Assembly (NCBI GenBank): GCA_017506735.1
Contig: JAFVMW010000024.1
Location: 1 to 49,724, forward strand
From: Oscillospiraceae bacterium
Lineage (GTDB): Bacteria; Bacillota; Clostridia; Oscillospirales; Oscillospiraceae
Reading direction: 5' to 3'
Length of the DNA: 49,724 bases
A program made the translations under genes and the position numbers. Positions 1 to 7,481 of this stretch are shown here, in pieces; position 1 is the stretch's first letter; each line of letters opens with the position of its first letter. Below the pieces are notes generated by a model. It searched no databases. It was not told the DNA's origin and was given only the letters and a program-made list of their open reading frames with translations.

Positions 1-1
1 G

Positions 2-139
2 GGATTTAATCTCCAGCGGCAGGATATTTATGCCCTTGTGGCAGATTTCATCGGGAGTCTGCCGACTGATGTCAAGGATTTCCTGGCCCCAGCATGGAAA
101 AACGGAATTTCTGCGCTTAAATCGGGGTGCGAAGTTTGA
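2..139 (+). CDS. C-terminal fragment of unknown protein (cut by window edge)
   Basis: An open frame enters from the left edge and ends at a TGA at 137-139, giving 45 residues that finish LKSGCEV. I do not recognise the family. It is followed by a 12-bp perfect hairpin (185-212), so it is plausibly the true end of a gene. It is read in the same direction as the YczE-like pseudogene that follows. The start lies outside the window. Confidence 0.4.
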   Translation, partial: GFNLQRQDIYALVADFIGSLPTDVKDFLAPAWKNGISALKSGCEV

Positions 140-184
140 GTAAGTAAGCATATCCTCTGCCTCTGAATGAATCCCAACATAATC

Positions 185-212
185 AAGAGCGGATCCATCC
201 GGATCCGCTCTT
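185..212 (+). terminator. Hairpin after the left-edge gene
   Basis: AAGAGCGGATCC, a 4-nt loop, then GGATCCGCTCTT: a perfect 12-bp stem. There is no clear T-run after it, so termination is likely but not certain. Confidence 0.5.
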
Positions 213-246
213 AGCATATCATCTATTCTCTATGGAGACTGTTATC

Positions 247-763
247 ATGAAATCAAAACGTATTATTATGTCACTGTTTGGTGTCATTATCACAGCCATT
301 AGTATTGGTGTAATCAAATTTGCTGAATTCGGTGTAGACCCGTTCCAATTCTTTATGAGCGGAATAGATGCTTTGCTTCCCATCGACTTCGGTACACTTT
401 ACGTTATTGTAAACGCTGTGCTGCTCCTGTTCGCATATGGCTTCAATCGGCAATATATCGGTATTGCCACATTCATCAATCTGTTTTTTCTCGGATATAT
501 AGTTGACCTATCACAAATTTATCTGGTTACTATTTTCCGGTCCCGTCTATGGCTATTCGCATTATTTTCTTTTTACTAGGGTTTATTTTTCTTTGCTTTG
601 GCTCATCTCTGTACATGACCGCAGATATGGGTGTCTCCACATATGATGCTATCGCATTGATCTGTAGCAGGCAGTGGAATATGGGCGCATTCCGAATTGT
701 AAGGGTTGCAACTGATTTTCTTTGTATCCTTATTGGAATTTCGCTGTTCCAATTATGTAAGGG
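247..763 (+). pseudogene. Broken YczE/YitT-like integral membrane protein gene
   Basis: ATG at 247 has GGAGA 8 nt upstream. The first frame (to 579) reads MKSKRIIMSLFGVIITAISIG and several hydrophobic segments. The homologous reading continues in another frame from about 549 (IIFFLLGFIFLCFGSSLYMTADMGVSTYDAIALI), so there is a frameshift near 535-550. The GVDPFQFF and GVSTYDAIA motifs, each after a hydrophobic helix, are typical of the YczE/YyaS/YitT membrane family (about 210 aa). Homology stops near ISLFQLCKG at about 760, where the sequence becomes the reverse strand of a DUF4314 gene. The gene therefore carries both a frameshift and a 3' truncation and should not make a working protein. 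Confidence 0.75.
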
Positions 764-941
764 TTCTTCCGTTGTCCCATTTCATGTGGATCGTCCCCAC
801 ATCGTCCACCGCAGCAACAGTGCCTCTGGTACCGGGCGGCACCGGTGCATAGGGATCATCCATCTCCTTCAGCTCCAGCCGGGTGCCGGGTGGATACTGC
901 TGCTTGGTTTGCTCGACTTTGTATCGTTCTGATGGTTTCAT
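753..941 (-). pseudogene. Truncated DUF4314 protein
   Basis: From ATG at 941 the frame gives 62 residues with PPGTRLELKEMDDPYAPVPPG, then TRGTVAAVDDVGTIHMKWDNGRTL, the hallmark of DUF4314, a small domain common on conjugative elements of Firmicutes. In full proteins the chain normally continues past NGR(S/T)L; here it stops within two residues at a TAA formed by foreign sequence. The last real codon is close to 758-765, where the YczE-like gene begins in the opposite direction. I infer a deletion or recombination scar of a mobile element. Confidence 0.7.
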
Positions 942-945
942 TGTT

Positions 946-1599
946 TTACCCCATTGCGTATCGGGGGAGCTTGCGTAAGGCCCGACGAACCAACCGGCGA
1001 AATTCCGTACGGTTCTGGCAGATTCCGTAAAAGGAAGTACCCAGCTGCTCCAGCAGGCCCAGATCCGTGGAATAGTAGTTGAAGCCATCCCTGACCACAT
1101 CGCTGTCCATGTAGGTAAAGCCGGGAACCTCCCGGAAGGCCGTATCAAACACCAGCCTCCACTCCATCGGGCTGCCATGGGTATACCGATCATTGACCTC
1201 GATGGGTTCATTCTGGAGCTTTGAGAAGTCGTTGAAGCCGCTCTGGCACAGAATCTGCATTTTCTGCGGAAAGCTGGACAGGCGTATGACCAGGGCGTAG
1301 GAGCCGTTTCGGAAATCGTAAATCTGAAAGGGTCCAATCACCTCGTTGATCCCGTTGACCCGGCTGATCTGCTCCACCTCGTCCCCATGCCCATCCAGCA
1401 CCATCATCCGGGTGCGCAGGCACTCCTGATTCCTGCTCCAGCACACAAACCCCTTGTTGGGATACGGGCAGTCCATGCACAAGGTCCAATGGTTCATGAC
1501 ACCCTTCTTCCGATGCAGCTCTGCCAGCTTACTCAATTCTGAGTTCATCTGCCTTTTCTGCGCCTGTGTAACATAGGGCCTGTAGTATGCTTTTTCCAC
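946..1599 (-). CDS. Hypothetical protein, 217 aa, mobile-element type
   Basis: It opens with GTG at 1599, preceded by GGGGGA. The protein is soluble, without signal peptide or membrane helix. A Cys-rich stretch near residues 40-60 (CMDCPY...CWSRNQEC) could bind a metal, and the C-terminus is basic (RRLVRRALRK). I do not recognise the family. It ends 4 bases before the ATG of the DUF4314 remnant and runs in the same direction, so the two were probably one operon of an integrative element. The codon usage and GC content look like the surrounding genome, so it is not an obvious recent arrival. Confidence 0.7.
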   Translation of the reverse strand: MEKAYYRPYVTQAQKRQMNSELSKLAELHRKKGVMNHWTLCMDCPYPNKGFVCWSRNQECLRTRMMVLDGHGDEVEQISRVNGINEVIGPFQIYDFRNGSYALVIRLSSFPQKMQILCQSGFNDFSKLQNEPIEVNDRYTHGSPMEWRLVFDTAFREVPGFTYMDSDVVRDGFNYYSTDLGLLEQLGTSFYGICQNRTEFRRLVRRALRKLPRYAMG

Positions 1600-1659
1600 G
1601 TTGCATTCCCCCAGTATAGATTTTTCGCCGGGAGCTGCCTTCAGCCCCCGGCTTTGACA

Positions 1660-2022
1660 TTACTTCCGTACCCAGACTGCGGTCAGAGTCACGTCGCCGG
1701 TGAGGACGATATCGTCACCGACCTCGTATACTACACCGTCGCATTCCCAGCCCTTCAGCTTGTACATGAAGCGGGTGGGGTTGAGATCCTCCACGATGTG
1801 GGTACCCTTGGCGGTGCAGGAGTGTTCGGTCTGGGCCTTGAAGCCTGCGCTGAAATCCCAGATGGAGCCACCGTTGAAGTCGTAGGTGATCCGGCACTCC
1901 TGATTCTGGACGATGTCCTGGATAGCTCCATTGACACTGCCACGGATGGCACCGAAGTCCCATTTACCGGTAGTCGCCGCACTGGCGGAGATGGAATTGG
2001 CCATGAGCATGGTAGTGGCCAA
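1660..2022 (-). CDS. Secreted protein with one InlB-type B-repeat
   Basis: The C-terminal half reads ITYDFNGGS..., GWECDGVVYEVGDD and LTGDVTLTAVW, the signature of the Listeria-Bacteroides (InlB B-repeat) fold found on surface proteins. Codons upstream of the only possible start, TTG at 2022, also translate as the basic beginning of a signal peptide (KKKVIATALATTMLMANSISASAA). An excellent AAGGAGG lies at 2052-2058, but no ATG, GTG or TTG follows at normal spacing; TTG 2022 is about 30 nt away. The start codon may have mutated. Residue ASA-A suggests cleavage after the signal. It is about 121 aa and would be exported; partner unknown. Confidence 0.65.
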   Translation of the reverse strand: MATTMLMANSISASAATTGKWDFGAIRGSVNGAIQDIVQNQECRITYDFNGGSIWDFSAGFKAQTEHSCTAKGTHIVEDLNPTRFMYKLKGWECDGVVYEVGDDIVLTGDVTLTAVWVRK

Positions 2023-2057
2023 AGCGGTTGCGATTACTTTCTTCTTTTTTTTCCTCC

Positions 2058-2150
2058 TTAAAGTCGTGGTTGTTGATGATCGGTAAGGTACGGCACCTTC
2101 GCCTCTTTCTCCCGTGGTGCAGGAATGAGCGCCCTTTTTTGATACGGCAT
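2058..2150 (-). CDS. 30-aa leader ORF before the InlB-repeat gene
   Basis: ATG at 2150 has AGGAGG 6 nt upstream. The frame encodes MPYQKRALIPAPREKEAKVP and ends at TAA 2058-2060. The stop overlaps the TAAGGAGG ribosome site of the following InlB-repeat gene, an arrangement that suggests translational coupling. The peptide is basic and has no recognised family. It could also be a truncated gene rather than a regulatory leader. Confidence 0.4.
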   Translation of the reverse strand: MPYQKRALIPAPREKEAKVPYLTDHQQPRL

Positions 2151-2676
2151 TAAAACCTCCTGAAATGAAAAAAAAGCCGATCCCCTCAGCTACGAAGGAA
2201 CCGGCACGATTGGGACAATCTTCCCACCAAAAGGAAACGCCGGAGATCCGTCAGCCTGGTGCTGGGGATCTCCGGCAAAAGGGGGAGGGACAGATTGAAA
2301 CGATTGAATTTATGTTAGCGCCCTTTTTCGGGCAGCAAAAAAGCCGGGTCGCTGGAGCATTACGCATCCAGAAACCCGGCTGAAATTTCAATTAATAATT
2401 TTCTGAAAACTGAAGATTTTTGCGGTGCCCTTTTTGATAATCTGGGCTATTTGAAAAAGGGCGCTGCCTAAAATGGGGCATCCACCCAGCCAAACGGGGT
2501 TCAAACCCCGTTTGCATCTGTCCAACGCCCTTTTGCATCTATGGAATGAAAGAAATTGGTGTTCACATTTTACCCGGAATAATGGAACAATTATCATCCC
2601 AAAACCCCGTAAAACAAAAATAGTGTACACTTAAATGCAACTTTTTCTCGTTTGCATCTATAGTGTACACTAAGTT
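2062..2676. other. Non-coding, hairpin-rich end of accessory region
   Basis: Apart from the leader ORF start, no convincing gene is seen. The stretch holds hairpins at about 2242-2278 (GCCGGAGATCC stem), 2341-2382 (AGCCGGGT stem) and 2494-2515 (AAACGGGGTT/AACCCCGTTT), repeats of AGCGCCCTTTTT, three TTGCATCT motifs and two AGTGTACACT palindromes. It lies between mobile-element genes and a tRNA gene, so an attachment or transfer region is plausible, but no integrase is present in the window. Confidence 0.5.
2620..2672. promoter_or_regulatory. Two TAGTGTACACT palindromes, 40 bp apart
   Basis: ATAGTGTACACT occurs at 2620-2631 and ATAGTGTACACTA at 2660-2672. The core AGTGTACACT is a perfect 10-bp palindrome. 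Centre-to-centre distance is exactly 40 bp, near four helical turns, as expected for cooperative binding of a dimeric protein. The second copy lies 5 bp from the encoded CCA of tRNA-Trp. Confidence 0.5.
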
Positions 2677-2752
<76 letters not shown>

Positions 2753-2791
2753 ATATGCAATTTATTACCAAGGCGGATCGCCTGAATACAC

Positions 2792-2868
2792 TGGTGGGCC
2801 TTCAGGGATTCGAACCCGGGACTATCCGGTTATGAGCCGGAGGCTCTAACCAACTGAGCTAAAGGCCC
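2792..2868 (-). tRNA. tRNA with CAU anticodon (Met, or Ile2)
   Basis: Cloverleaf on the reverse strand: acceptor GGGCCTT/AAGGCCC, D-stem GCTC/GAGC, anticodon stem TCCGG/CCGGA with loop CTCATAA, T-loop TTCGAAT, encoded CCA at 2792-2794. The CAU anticodon fits elongator Met or the lysidine-modified Ile2 tRNA; the CTCATAA loop and A discriminator fit either. It sits 39 bp upstream of tRNA-Trp in the same direction and is probably co-transcribed with it. Confidence 0.92.
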
Positions 2869-2998
2869 ATTTTCGTGGGTCTTCACCACACGCATCGTAT
2901 TCTAGCACCTTGGGCGCAAAATGTCAAGCCTTATTTTTCAGAAAGTGAAAAAGTGAAAATCCCCGGGCACGCCTGGTTCGGCGCGCCGGGGAATGGGA

Positions 2999-3997
2999 TC
3001 ACTCTTCTTTTTCCGGAGCCAGCTGCTCAGCGATGCAGCTTCTTCTCCGGCGGCGGCGACGGGTGGAGCGATGCTCCGGGTCGGCCTTTTCCACACGGCT
3101 CCGGTAGCTCTGGGCGGCCTCGGAGGTGGCCTCGTAGGTCAGACGGCTGACCCGGATCAATCCGTCAGCCTGCTCGGACAGACGGATGCGGATCAGGAAT
3201 TTTCCATGCTCCGGGCAGGTGGCCAGATCCATATACCGGTGGCCTGCCTGGGCGAACCAACGGGAGGACAGCATCTGCCGTCCGCAGGTGGGGCACAGAT
3301 TCTCCGGACCGGACATAACCGCCAGGGCGGTTTTCTTGTCTGCCAGATCATAGAATACCTTCCGGCAGATGCAGCCGGGCAGCTCCGCGCCGTGGAAGCC
3401 GTTGTCGTGGCTCCGCAGAGCCTGCTCGTACTCCTCCATGCCCCTCTTCAGATCCAGACGGGCGCAGATCAGCGCGGTATGGTAGGCATCGCCCAGGGCG
3501 TCATGGGCAGGTCTGGTGGCCTCGATGCCGAAGATCTCCATGGCGGTTTTCAGGGCCTTCTGGGCGGTGGAGCCGTCGGTCTGGGCGTTGAACATCATCT
3601 GGGCATTGTACCACCGGCCGATCCACTCGGTGCCCAGCTCGAACAGCTGGAGATTCTCCCGGAGGATGGCAATGTCGTCAAAGCCCCAGGTCAGAAACAC
3701 AGGCTCCTCGCCGCACCAGCTCCGGAACTGCTCCATGGCCTCCGGGAAGGGGATGCCCTCGGCCTTCAGCCGGGATTCCTTGATGCCGGTGAGCTTGCTG
3801 ACCCGGCGGTTTAAGCTGCGGTAATACTTGGGCCGGATCATCACCTGGAACTCGTCCGCCACGGTCTGGTCCTCCGTCACACGGACGGCACCGATCTGAA
3901 TGATCTCGCCCCGGATCTGCACCGGCAGAACCTTCCGGGCAGAGGGAGAACCGGGCCAGGGCTGGTTCCATTCCATATCCAAAACAATATAATCCAT
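2999..3997 (-). CDS. DEDDh 3'-5' exonuclease (RNase T / KapD-like)
   Basis: The N-terminal 180 residues form an exonuclease fold. Exo I is seen as D7-x-E9 (LDMEW), Exo II as D107/D108 (GFDD) and Exo III as H165-D166...D170 (HDALGDA), the full DEDDh metal site. The C-terminal 150 residues carry Cys pairs (CICRK, CPTCGRQM, CPEHG) that may bind zinc, and end in a run of eight arginines, which suggests nucleic-acid binding. Such proteins trim RNA or DNA 3' ends. It lies 9 bp downstream of the lysozyme gene on the same strand. Total length 332 aa is longer than plain RNase T-type domains (about 200 aa). Confidence 0.85.
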   Translation of the reverse strand: MDYIVLDMEWNQPWPGSPSARKVLPVQIRGEIIQIGAVRVTEDQTVADEFQVMIRPKYYRSLNRRVSKLTGIKESRLKAEGIPFPEAMEQFRSWCGEEPVFLTWGFDDIAILRENLQLFELGTEWIGRWYNAQMMFNAQTDGSTAQKALKTAMEIFGIEATRPAHDALGDAYHTALICARLDLKRGMEEYEQALRSHDNGFHGAELPGCICRKVFYDLADKKTALAVMSGPENLCPTCGRQMLSSRWFAQAGHRYMDLATCPEHGKFLIRIRLSEQADGLIRVSRLTYEATSEAAQSYRSRVEKADPEHRSTRRRRRRRSCIAEQLAPEKEE

Positions 3998-4006
3998 ATC
4001 GAAACC

Positions 4007-4915
4007 TCACACCCTTCTACTGTTGGGTTTTATCATATCATACTTCATGCCCTGTTGCAAAGGGAACATGGGTTTTTCCGGAATCTCTTCCTCTAGTTCT
4101 TCCGGCTCCGGCATCTGCCAGCCCTGCTTCCGGCCGTCCCCCAGCAGCGCGAAGGTGACGCCTACGGCAAAGCCGGTGTAGCCGTTGGAATGGGGCTGAC
4201 GGAGGATGGGGCCATGATAGCCGGGGAACTGGTCACGCTCCGGCTTGGGAGCGGAATAGCGGCGGCTGTCCTCCCGGTCCTGCTCCGGCTGTGGCTGGGG
4301 GTCCAGCACCGAAGAAGGCGTCCTGTCCACGATCTCCTCCACCACTTCCTCCGGGTCCGGCTCCGTGGAGATTACAGGCCCGGCGGACACCATGCTGTTA
4401 TACCGGTTCCAGTATTTGTACCGGGCTGTATTGCCCCGGATCACGGCTTTGCGCTCCATATCCGCAGGCCGTTCATACTGGATGCACCACAGATAGGCCG
4501 CCCGGTAGGCGCCTTCCGCGGAATTGTCCACCGAGCGCAGGGCACCGTAAAGGGCAATGAAGGTGCTTTTCAGCTCATAGGCAAGAAATGCCAGCTGGCC
4601 CTCCACAGTCCGGTAATCCAGTCCCCGGGCCATGCAGTAGCCCCTCAGGGCAGTGTACCGGCCGTCATGCCACTGGCACAGGCCGAAGCTGGTGCCCTCA
4701 TCGCCCACGATGGTCACCTGGAAGGCAGATTCATATTCAATGTTGGCAAGAATGCCGCAGGCGGCGGCGGAGCTGAGCTTCAGTTCCTCCGTCAGGTATG
4801 TATACACCTTCCGTTCCACCGCCAGAGGGTCCCACCACTGGGTTGCGTCCGCTCCCGGTGCCAGGATCAAAAGGATCAGCACCAGGCAGACAAAGCGAAG
4901 GATCGTTTTTTTCAT
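4007..4915 (-). CDS. Secreted phage-tail-type lysozyme
   Basis: ATG at 4915 begins MKKTILRFVCLVLILLILAPGADA, a clear signal peptide, and is preferred over an in-frame start 66 bp upstream that has no signal. Residues about 30-150 match the phage tail lysozyme domain: VYTYLTEEL, AAACGILANIEYESAF with the catalytic Glu, GTSFGLCQWHDGRYTAL, then QLAFLAYEL. The last 130 residues are acidic, proline-rich and of low complexity. The enzyme should cleave peptidoglycan outside the membrane. No phage structural genes surround it, so it is probably a cellular autolysin. Length is 302 aa. Its own promoter is at 4953-4981. Confidence 0.85.
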   Translation of the reverse strand: MKKTILRFVCLVLILLILAPGADATQWWDPLAVERKVYTYLTEELKLSSAAACGILANIEYESAFQVTIVGDEGTSFGLCQWHDGRYTALRGYCMARGLDYRTVEGQLAFLAYELKSTFIALYGALRSVDNSAEGAYRAAYLWCIQYERPADMERKAVIRGNTARYKYWNRYNSMVSAGPVISTEPDPEEVVEEIVDRTPSSVLDPQPQPEQDREDSRRYSAPKPERDQFPGYHGPILRQPHSNGYTGFAVGVTFALLGDGRKQGWQMPEPEELEEEIPEKPMFPLQQGMKYDMIKPNSRRV

Positions 4916-4952
4916 CGGGCCGTCCTTTCTGTCAGAATTGCGATTACAGAGT

Positions 4953-4981
4953 ATTATACCATGGATACTCCCGAAGCACAA
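4953..4981 (-). promoter_or_regulatory. Sigma-A promoter of lysozyme gene
   Basis: Reverse strand: TTGTGC (4976-4981), 17-bp spacer, TATAAT (4953-4958), 38 bp before the ATG at 4915. Confidence 0.6.
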
Positions 4982-5130
4982 TAGGCAAACCTTCCCATTT
5001 TTACCGAAAAACTGTCAAAAAGGCCCAAATAATGCCTGAAAACAAGCACACCATTGGGAAGCAGGCAACGCTTTTGCAAGGTGGGAGCGTGCCTCCGTCT
5101 GCCAGGATTGACCACCTGACTGGTGAATTC

Positions 5131-5218
5131 GTAGGGGCTGGCGTCCTCGACAGCCCGGTGCCGCGTAAACGGCAAACGTTGTTTGCCGAGCGGGACGTCC
5201 GGGAGGCCGTCCCCTACG
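5131..5218. repeat. Interspersed repeat family 1, copy A
   Basis: It begins GTAGGGGCTGGCGTCCTCGA and ends with GGACGTCCGGGAGGCCGTCC followed by CCTACG; the ends are inverted copies of one another. The interior has its own inverted pair (GGCAAACG/GTTTGCCG). The rest of the 4982-5267 gap shows nothing recognisable. Other copies are at 10403 and 49618. Confidence 0.8.
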
Positions 5219-5267
5219 ATTGTATCATTTTTCACCGTAAAGCTGGGTTAGCCGATCGTCTGAAGCA

Positions 5268-5480
5268 TCATTTATTGATCCGGGGATTCTCTGTACGACA
5301 CAGAATGTAGTCAATACTGACATCATAATAATCTGCCAGCAGAACCAGGTTTTCCGTAGTGGGAATTCGTTCACCGTTTTCGTATTTCGATAACAATGCC
5401 TGCTCAATCCCGGTTTGCATTTGCAGTGCTACCTGTGTCAGATTCCGTTCTTTTCTGAGCTTTCGCAAATTGTTTTTCAT
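5268..5480 (-). CDS. XRE-family helix-turn-helix repressor
   Basis: The 70-aa protein is essentially one Cro/CI-type domain: LRKLRKERNLTQVALQMQTG, then LLSKYENGERIP and LVLLADYYDVSIDYIL. GAGGTG lies 6-7 nt before the ATG at 5480. It has no sensor domain. It is divergent from the DUF6809 gene, and two TGAC-N5-GTCA palindromes sit in the shared promoter region, so it probably controls both itself and its neighbour. This pairing is inference from layout. Confidence 0.9.
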   Translation of the reverse strand: MKNNLRKLRKERNLTQVALQMQTGIEQALLSKYENGERIPTTENLVLLADYYDVSIDYILCRTENPRINK

Positions 5481-5492
5481 AGGATCACCTCA

Positions 5493-5544
5493 ATGACATT
5501 ATGTCATATTTTCAGTTGGCAGTTATGACAATCCGTCATATAAT
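5493..5544. promoter_or_regulatory. Divergent promoters with two TGAC-N5-GTCA operators
   Basis: Forward promoter: TTGGCA (5516-5521), 17 bp, TATAAT (5539-5544). Reverse promoter for the XRE gene: TTGTCA (5526-5531), 17 bp, TATGAC (5503-5508). Operator 1 is ATGACATTATGTCAT (5493-5507) and covers the reverse -10. Operator 2 is TATGACAATCCGTCATA (5524-5540); it covers the reverse -35 and the forward spacer. Centres are about 32 bp apart, close to three helical turns. Confidence 0.75.
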
Positions 5545-5578
5545 CAGGGTATCTTATGAATTTAGGGAGGAATCTGAC

Positions 5579-5842
5579 ATGTCCAAAACCATCTGCGACC
5601 TGTGGAACGGTGAAATCGCTCCCAGTGAACACTGTGGGGCCCATGACCCGGTGCTGAACAAGCTGATCATTCTGCGCCAGCGAAACATGGAGAAATTAAG
5701 CGGCAGCTTAACCGATGCGCAAAAGGAAGTGTTCGTGAAGTACATCGACTGTTCGGAGGAATTTCTGCTGCGCTCCATGGAGCTGGCCTTCCGCGACGGA
5801 TTTGCTCTGGGCGGCAAGCTGACCGCTAAAGCCCTGATGTGA
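5579..5842 (+). CDS. DUF6809-like small protein
   Basis: ATG at 5579 follows AGGGAGGA at good spacing; the longer frame from 5501 would start inside the promoter. The 87-aa product is helical and soluble (SEHCGAHDPVLNKLIILRQR, FVKYIDCSEEFLLRSMELAF, RDGFALGGKL). It resembles a family of unknown function (DUF6809) that is common in Clostridia next to XRE regulators. Function is unknown; co-control with the XRE gene is inferred from the shared operator region. Confidence 0.75.
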   Translation: MSKTICDLWNGEIAPSEHCGAHDPVLNKLIILRQRNMEKLSGSLTDAQKEVFVKYIDCSEEFLLRSMELAFRDGFALGGKLTAKALM

Positions 5843-5865
5843 TGAACAAACCGAATCAGCCGCAA

Positions 5866-5893
5866 AAAGCCCCGGACTTTCGTCCGGGGCTTT
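5866..5893. terminator. Bidirectional terminator between DUF6809 gene and nagB
   Basis: AAAGCCCCGGAC, 4-nt loop, GTCCGGGGCTTT: a 12-bp stem with A and T flanks, serving the two converging genes. Confidence 0.85.
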
Positions 5894-5911
5894 GCCACAT
5901 TCTGTGAGAAA

Positions 5912-6649
5912 TTACAGCAGGTCAGCAACCAGGCTCAGAGCGGCCTCGTCAGCCACCAGAGTGAAGTCGGGGTGCAGCTGCAGGATGGAGCCGGGAGCGT
6001 TGGGGGTGATGGGGCCGAAGAAGCAGTCCTTGACAGCCTGTGCTTTCTTCTCGCCGTTGACCACCAGCAGGACACGCTTGGCCTGCATGATGCCGCCGAT
6101 GCCCATGGTGTAGGCGAACTTGGGCACATCGTCCCAGCTCTCGAAGAAACGGGCGTTGGCATCGATGGTGGCCTTGGTCAGCTCCACCTTGTTGGTGGGC
6201 TTGACGAAAGCGTCAGCAGGCTCGTTGAAGCCGATGTGGCCGTTGGGGCCCAGGCCCAGCAGCTGCAGGTCAGCGCCGCCGAAGGAAGCGATGACAGCGT
6301 CATAACGGGCGCACTCTGCCTCAGCGTCGGGGTTCATGCCGTTGGGGATGTTGCAGTTGGCCTGGTCGATGTTCACATGATCGAACAGGTTGGTGCGCAT
6401 AAAGTAAGCATAGCTCTGGTCATGGTCCTTCTCAAGACCCACATACTCGTCCAGATTCACGGTGGAAACCTTGGAGAAGTCCAGGTCGCCGGCGTTGTAC
6501 TTGGCGATCAGCTCCTGGTAGGTGCCCACAGGGCTGGAGCCGGTGGCCAGGCCCAGAACACAGTCGGGCTTCAGCTGGATCACGGAAGCGATGATGTTTG
6601 CGGCCTTGCGGCTGACATCAGCATAGTCCTTGGCGCGGATGATTCTCAT
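5912..6649 (-). CDS. nagB: Glucosamine-6-phosphate deaminase
   Basis: It converts glucosamine-6-P to fructose-6-P and ammonia, letting amino sugars enter glycolysis. The ATG at 6649 (MRIIRAKDYADV) follows AGGGGA and suits the family start. Seen: phosphate loop LATGSSP (34-40), catalytic Asp in NLDEY (D67), and LGLGPNGHIGFNEP (131-144) with H138. Length 245 aa is normal. It stands alone; nagA is not in the window. NagZ (25879) and the lysozyme could supply the sugar substrates from cell-wall turnover, but that link is inference. Confidence 0.96.
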   Translation of the reverse strand: MRIIRAKDYADVSRKAANIIASVIQLKPDCVLGLATGSSPVGTYQELIAKYNAGDLDFSKVSTVNLDEYVGLEKDHDQSYAYFMRTNLFDHVNIDQANCNIPNGMNPDAEAECARYDAVIASFGGADLQLLGLGPNGHIGFNEPADAFVKPTNKVELTKATIDANARFFESWDDVPKFAYTMGIGGIMQAKRVLLVVNGEKKAQAVKDCFFGPITPNAPGSILQLHPDFTLVADEAALSLVADLL

Positions 6650-6854
6650 AGGAAAGATATCCCCTTTCACAGTTTATTCTTGTTCATTTTACCATTTCTC
6701 CCCGGAATTGTACAGAGCTTTTTGTGAAATAGTACATTTTGATACCGAATGAATTGTGTTCTGGCATTATTTTTTATTATTGTTTTGGCACTTTTTTTAT
6801 TGCCAGTTTGTGATAGAATATCTCTAAACTCAAACGAACAGGAGTGATCCTTTT

Positions 6855-7415
6855 ATGAATCAGAAAATCACAACCCGTCAGATCGCCATGGCTGGCCTGA
6901 TGGCCGCGCTGACAGCTGTGGGTTCCGGCATCCGGGTCGCCATTCCCGTGACCATCGGCGGCAACACCGCCTTCCATCTGGGCAATATCTTCTGCGCCCT
7001 TAGTGGCATTCTGCTGGGTCCCTGGCTGGGCGGCGCCGCCGCAGGCGTGGGTTCATTCCTCTTTGACCTGACCAATCCTCTGTATGCCGCCGAGGCCTGG
7101 ATCACCTTTCTGATGAAGGGTGCCTACGGTCTGGCCGTAGGTCTGGCAATCCAGTCCATGGGCTACGATCTGAAGTATTGGAAGACCATTCTGGCAACCT
7201 CCGTGGGCGCAGTCACCTATGCCATTATTTATCTGGGCAAAAACTATCTGGAAACCATGATCGTCCAGGGTGTGTCCGCCACCGGCGCGCTGGTGGCCAT
7301 CACCACCCGGCTTCCTGCCACCATCTTCAACGCAGGCGTGGCCATCGTCTTCGCCCCCATTCTGGCCACTGCCATTTCCAAAGCACTGAAGCAGAACCGG
7401 ATTTCTCTGGAATAA
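6855..7415 (+). CDS. ECF transporter substrate-binding (S) component
   Basis: A 186-aa hydrophobic protein with about five or six membrane helices. The opening TTRQIAMAGLMAALTAVGSG is the typical first helix of ECF S components with its small-residue face for the T subunit, followed by GNIFCALSGILLGPWLGGAA. S components bind one vitamin or metal and share the EcfA/EcfT energising module, which is not in this window. The substrate cannot be named from the sequence; riboflavin- or other vitamin-type are candidates. No riboswitch was seen upstream. GGAGTG lies before the ATG. Confidence 0.8.
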   Translation: MNQKITTRQIAMAGLMAALTAVGSGIRVAIPVTIGGNTAFHLGNIFCALSGILLGPWLGGAAAGVGSFLFDLTNPLYAAEAWITFLMKGAYGLAVGLAIQSMGYDLKYWKTILATSVGAVTYAIIYLGKNYLETMIVQGVSATGALVAITTRLPATIFNAGVAIVFAPILATAISKALKQNRISLE

Positions 7416-7444
7416 CCGTTCCATATTCTCCAATTCTATGTTAT

Positions 7445-7476
7445 AATGGCCCCATCCTATTACGGAAGGGGCCATT
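7445..7476. promoter_or_regulatory. Perfect 9-bp inverted repeat at start of esterase gene
   Basis: AATGGCCCC, 14-nt loop, GGGGCCATT. It overlaps a TATAAT at 7442-7447 and an upstream in-frame ATG, and lies just before the preferred start at 7482. It could end the ECF gene transcript, or fold in the esterase leader. Confidence 0.45.
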
Positions 7477-7481
7477 ATTCT

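Noticed and set aside
2388..2630. 80-aa reverse ORF in the hairpin region
   Set aside because: It runs through a hairpin and repeated motifs, with no good ribosome site or family similarity.
2062..2676. CRISPR array
   Set aside because: The repeated motifs are 8-12 bp, irregularly spaced and partly inverted; no cas genes in the window.
4007..4915. Phage-type lysozyme as a sign of a prophage
   Set aside because: No capsid, tail, terminase or integrase genes lie near it; the signal peptide and own promoter fit a cellular wall enzyme.
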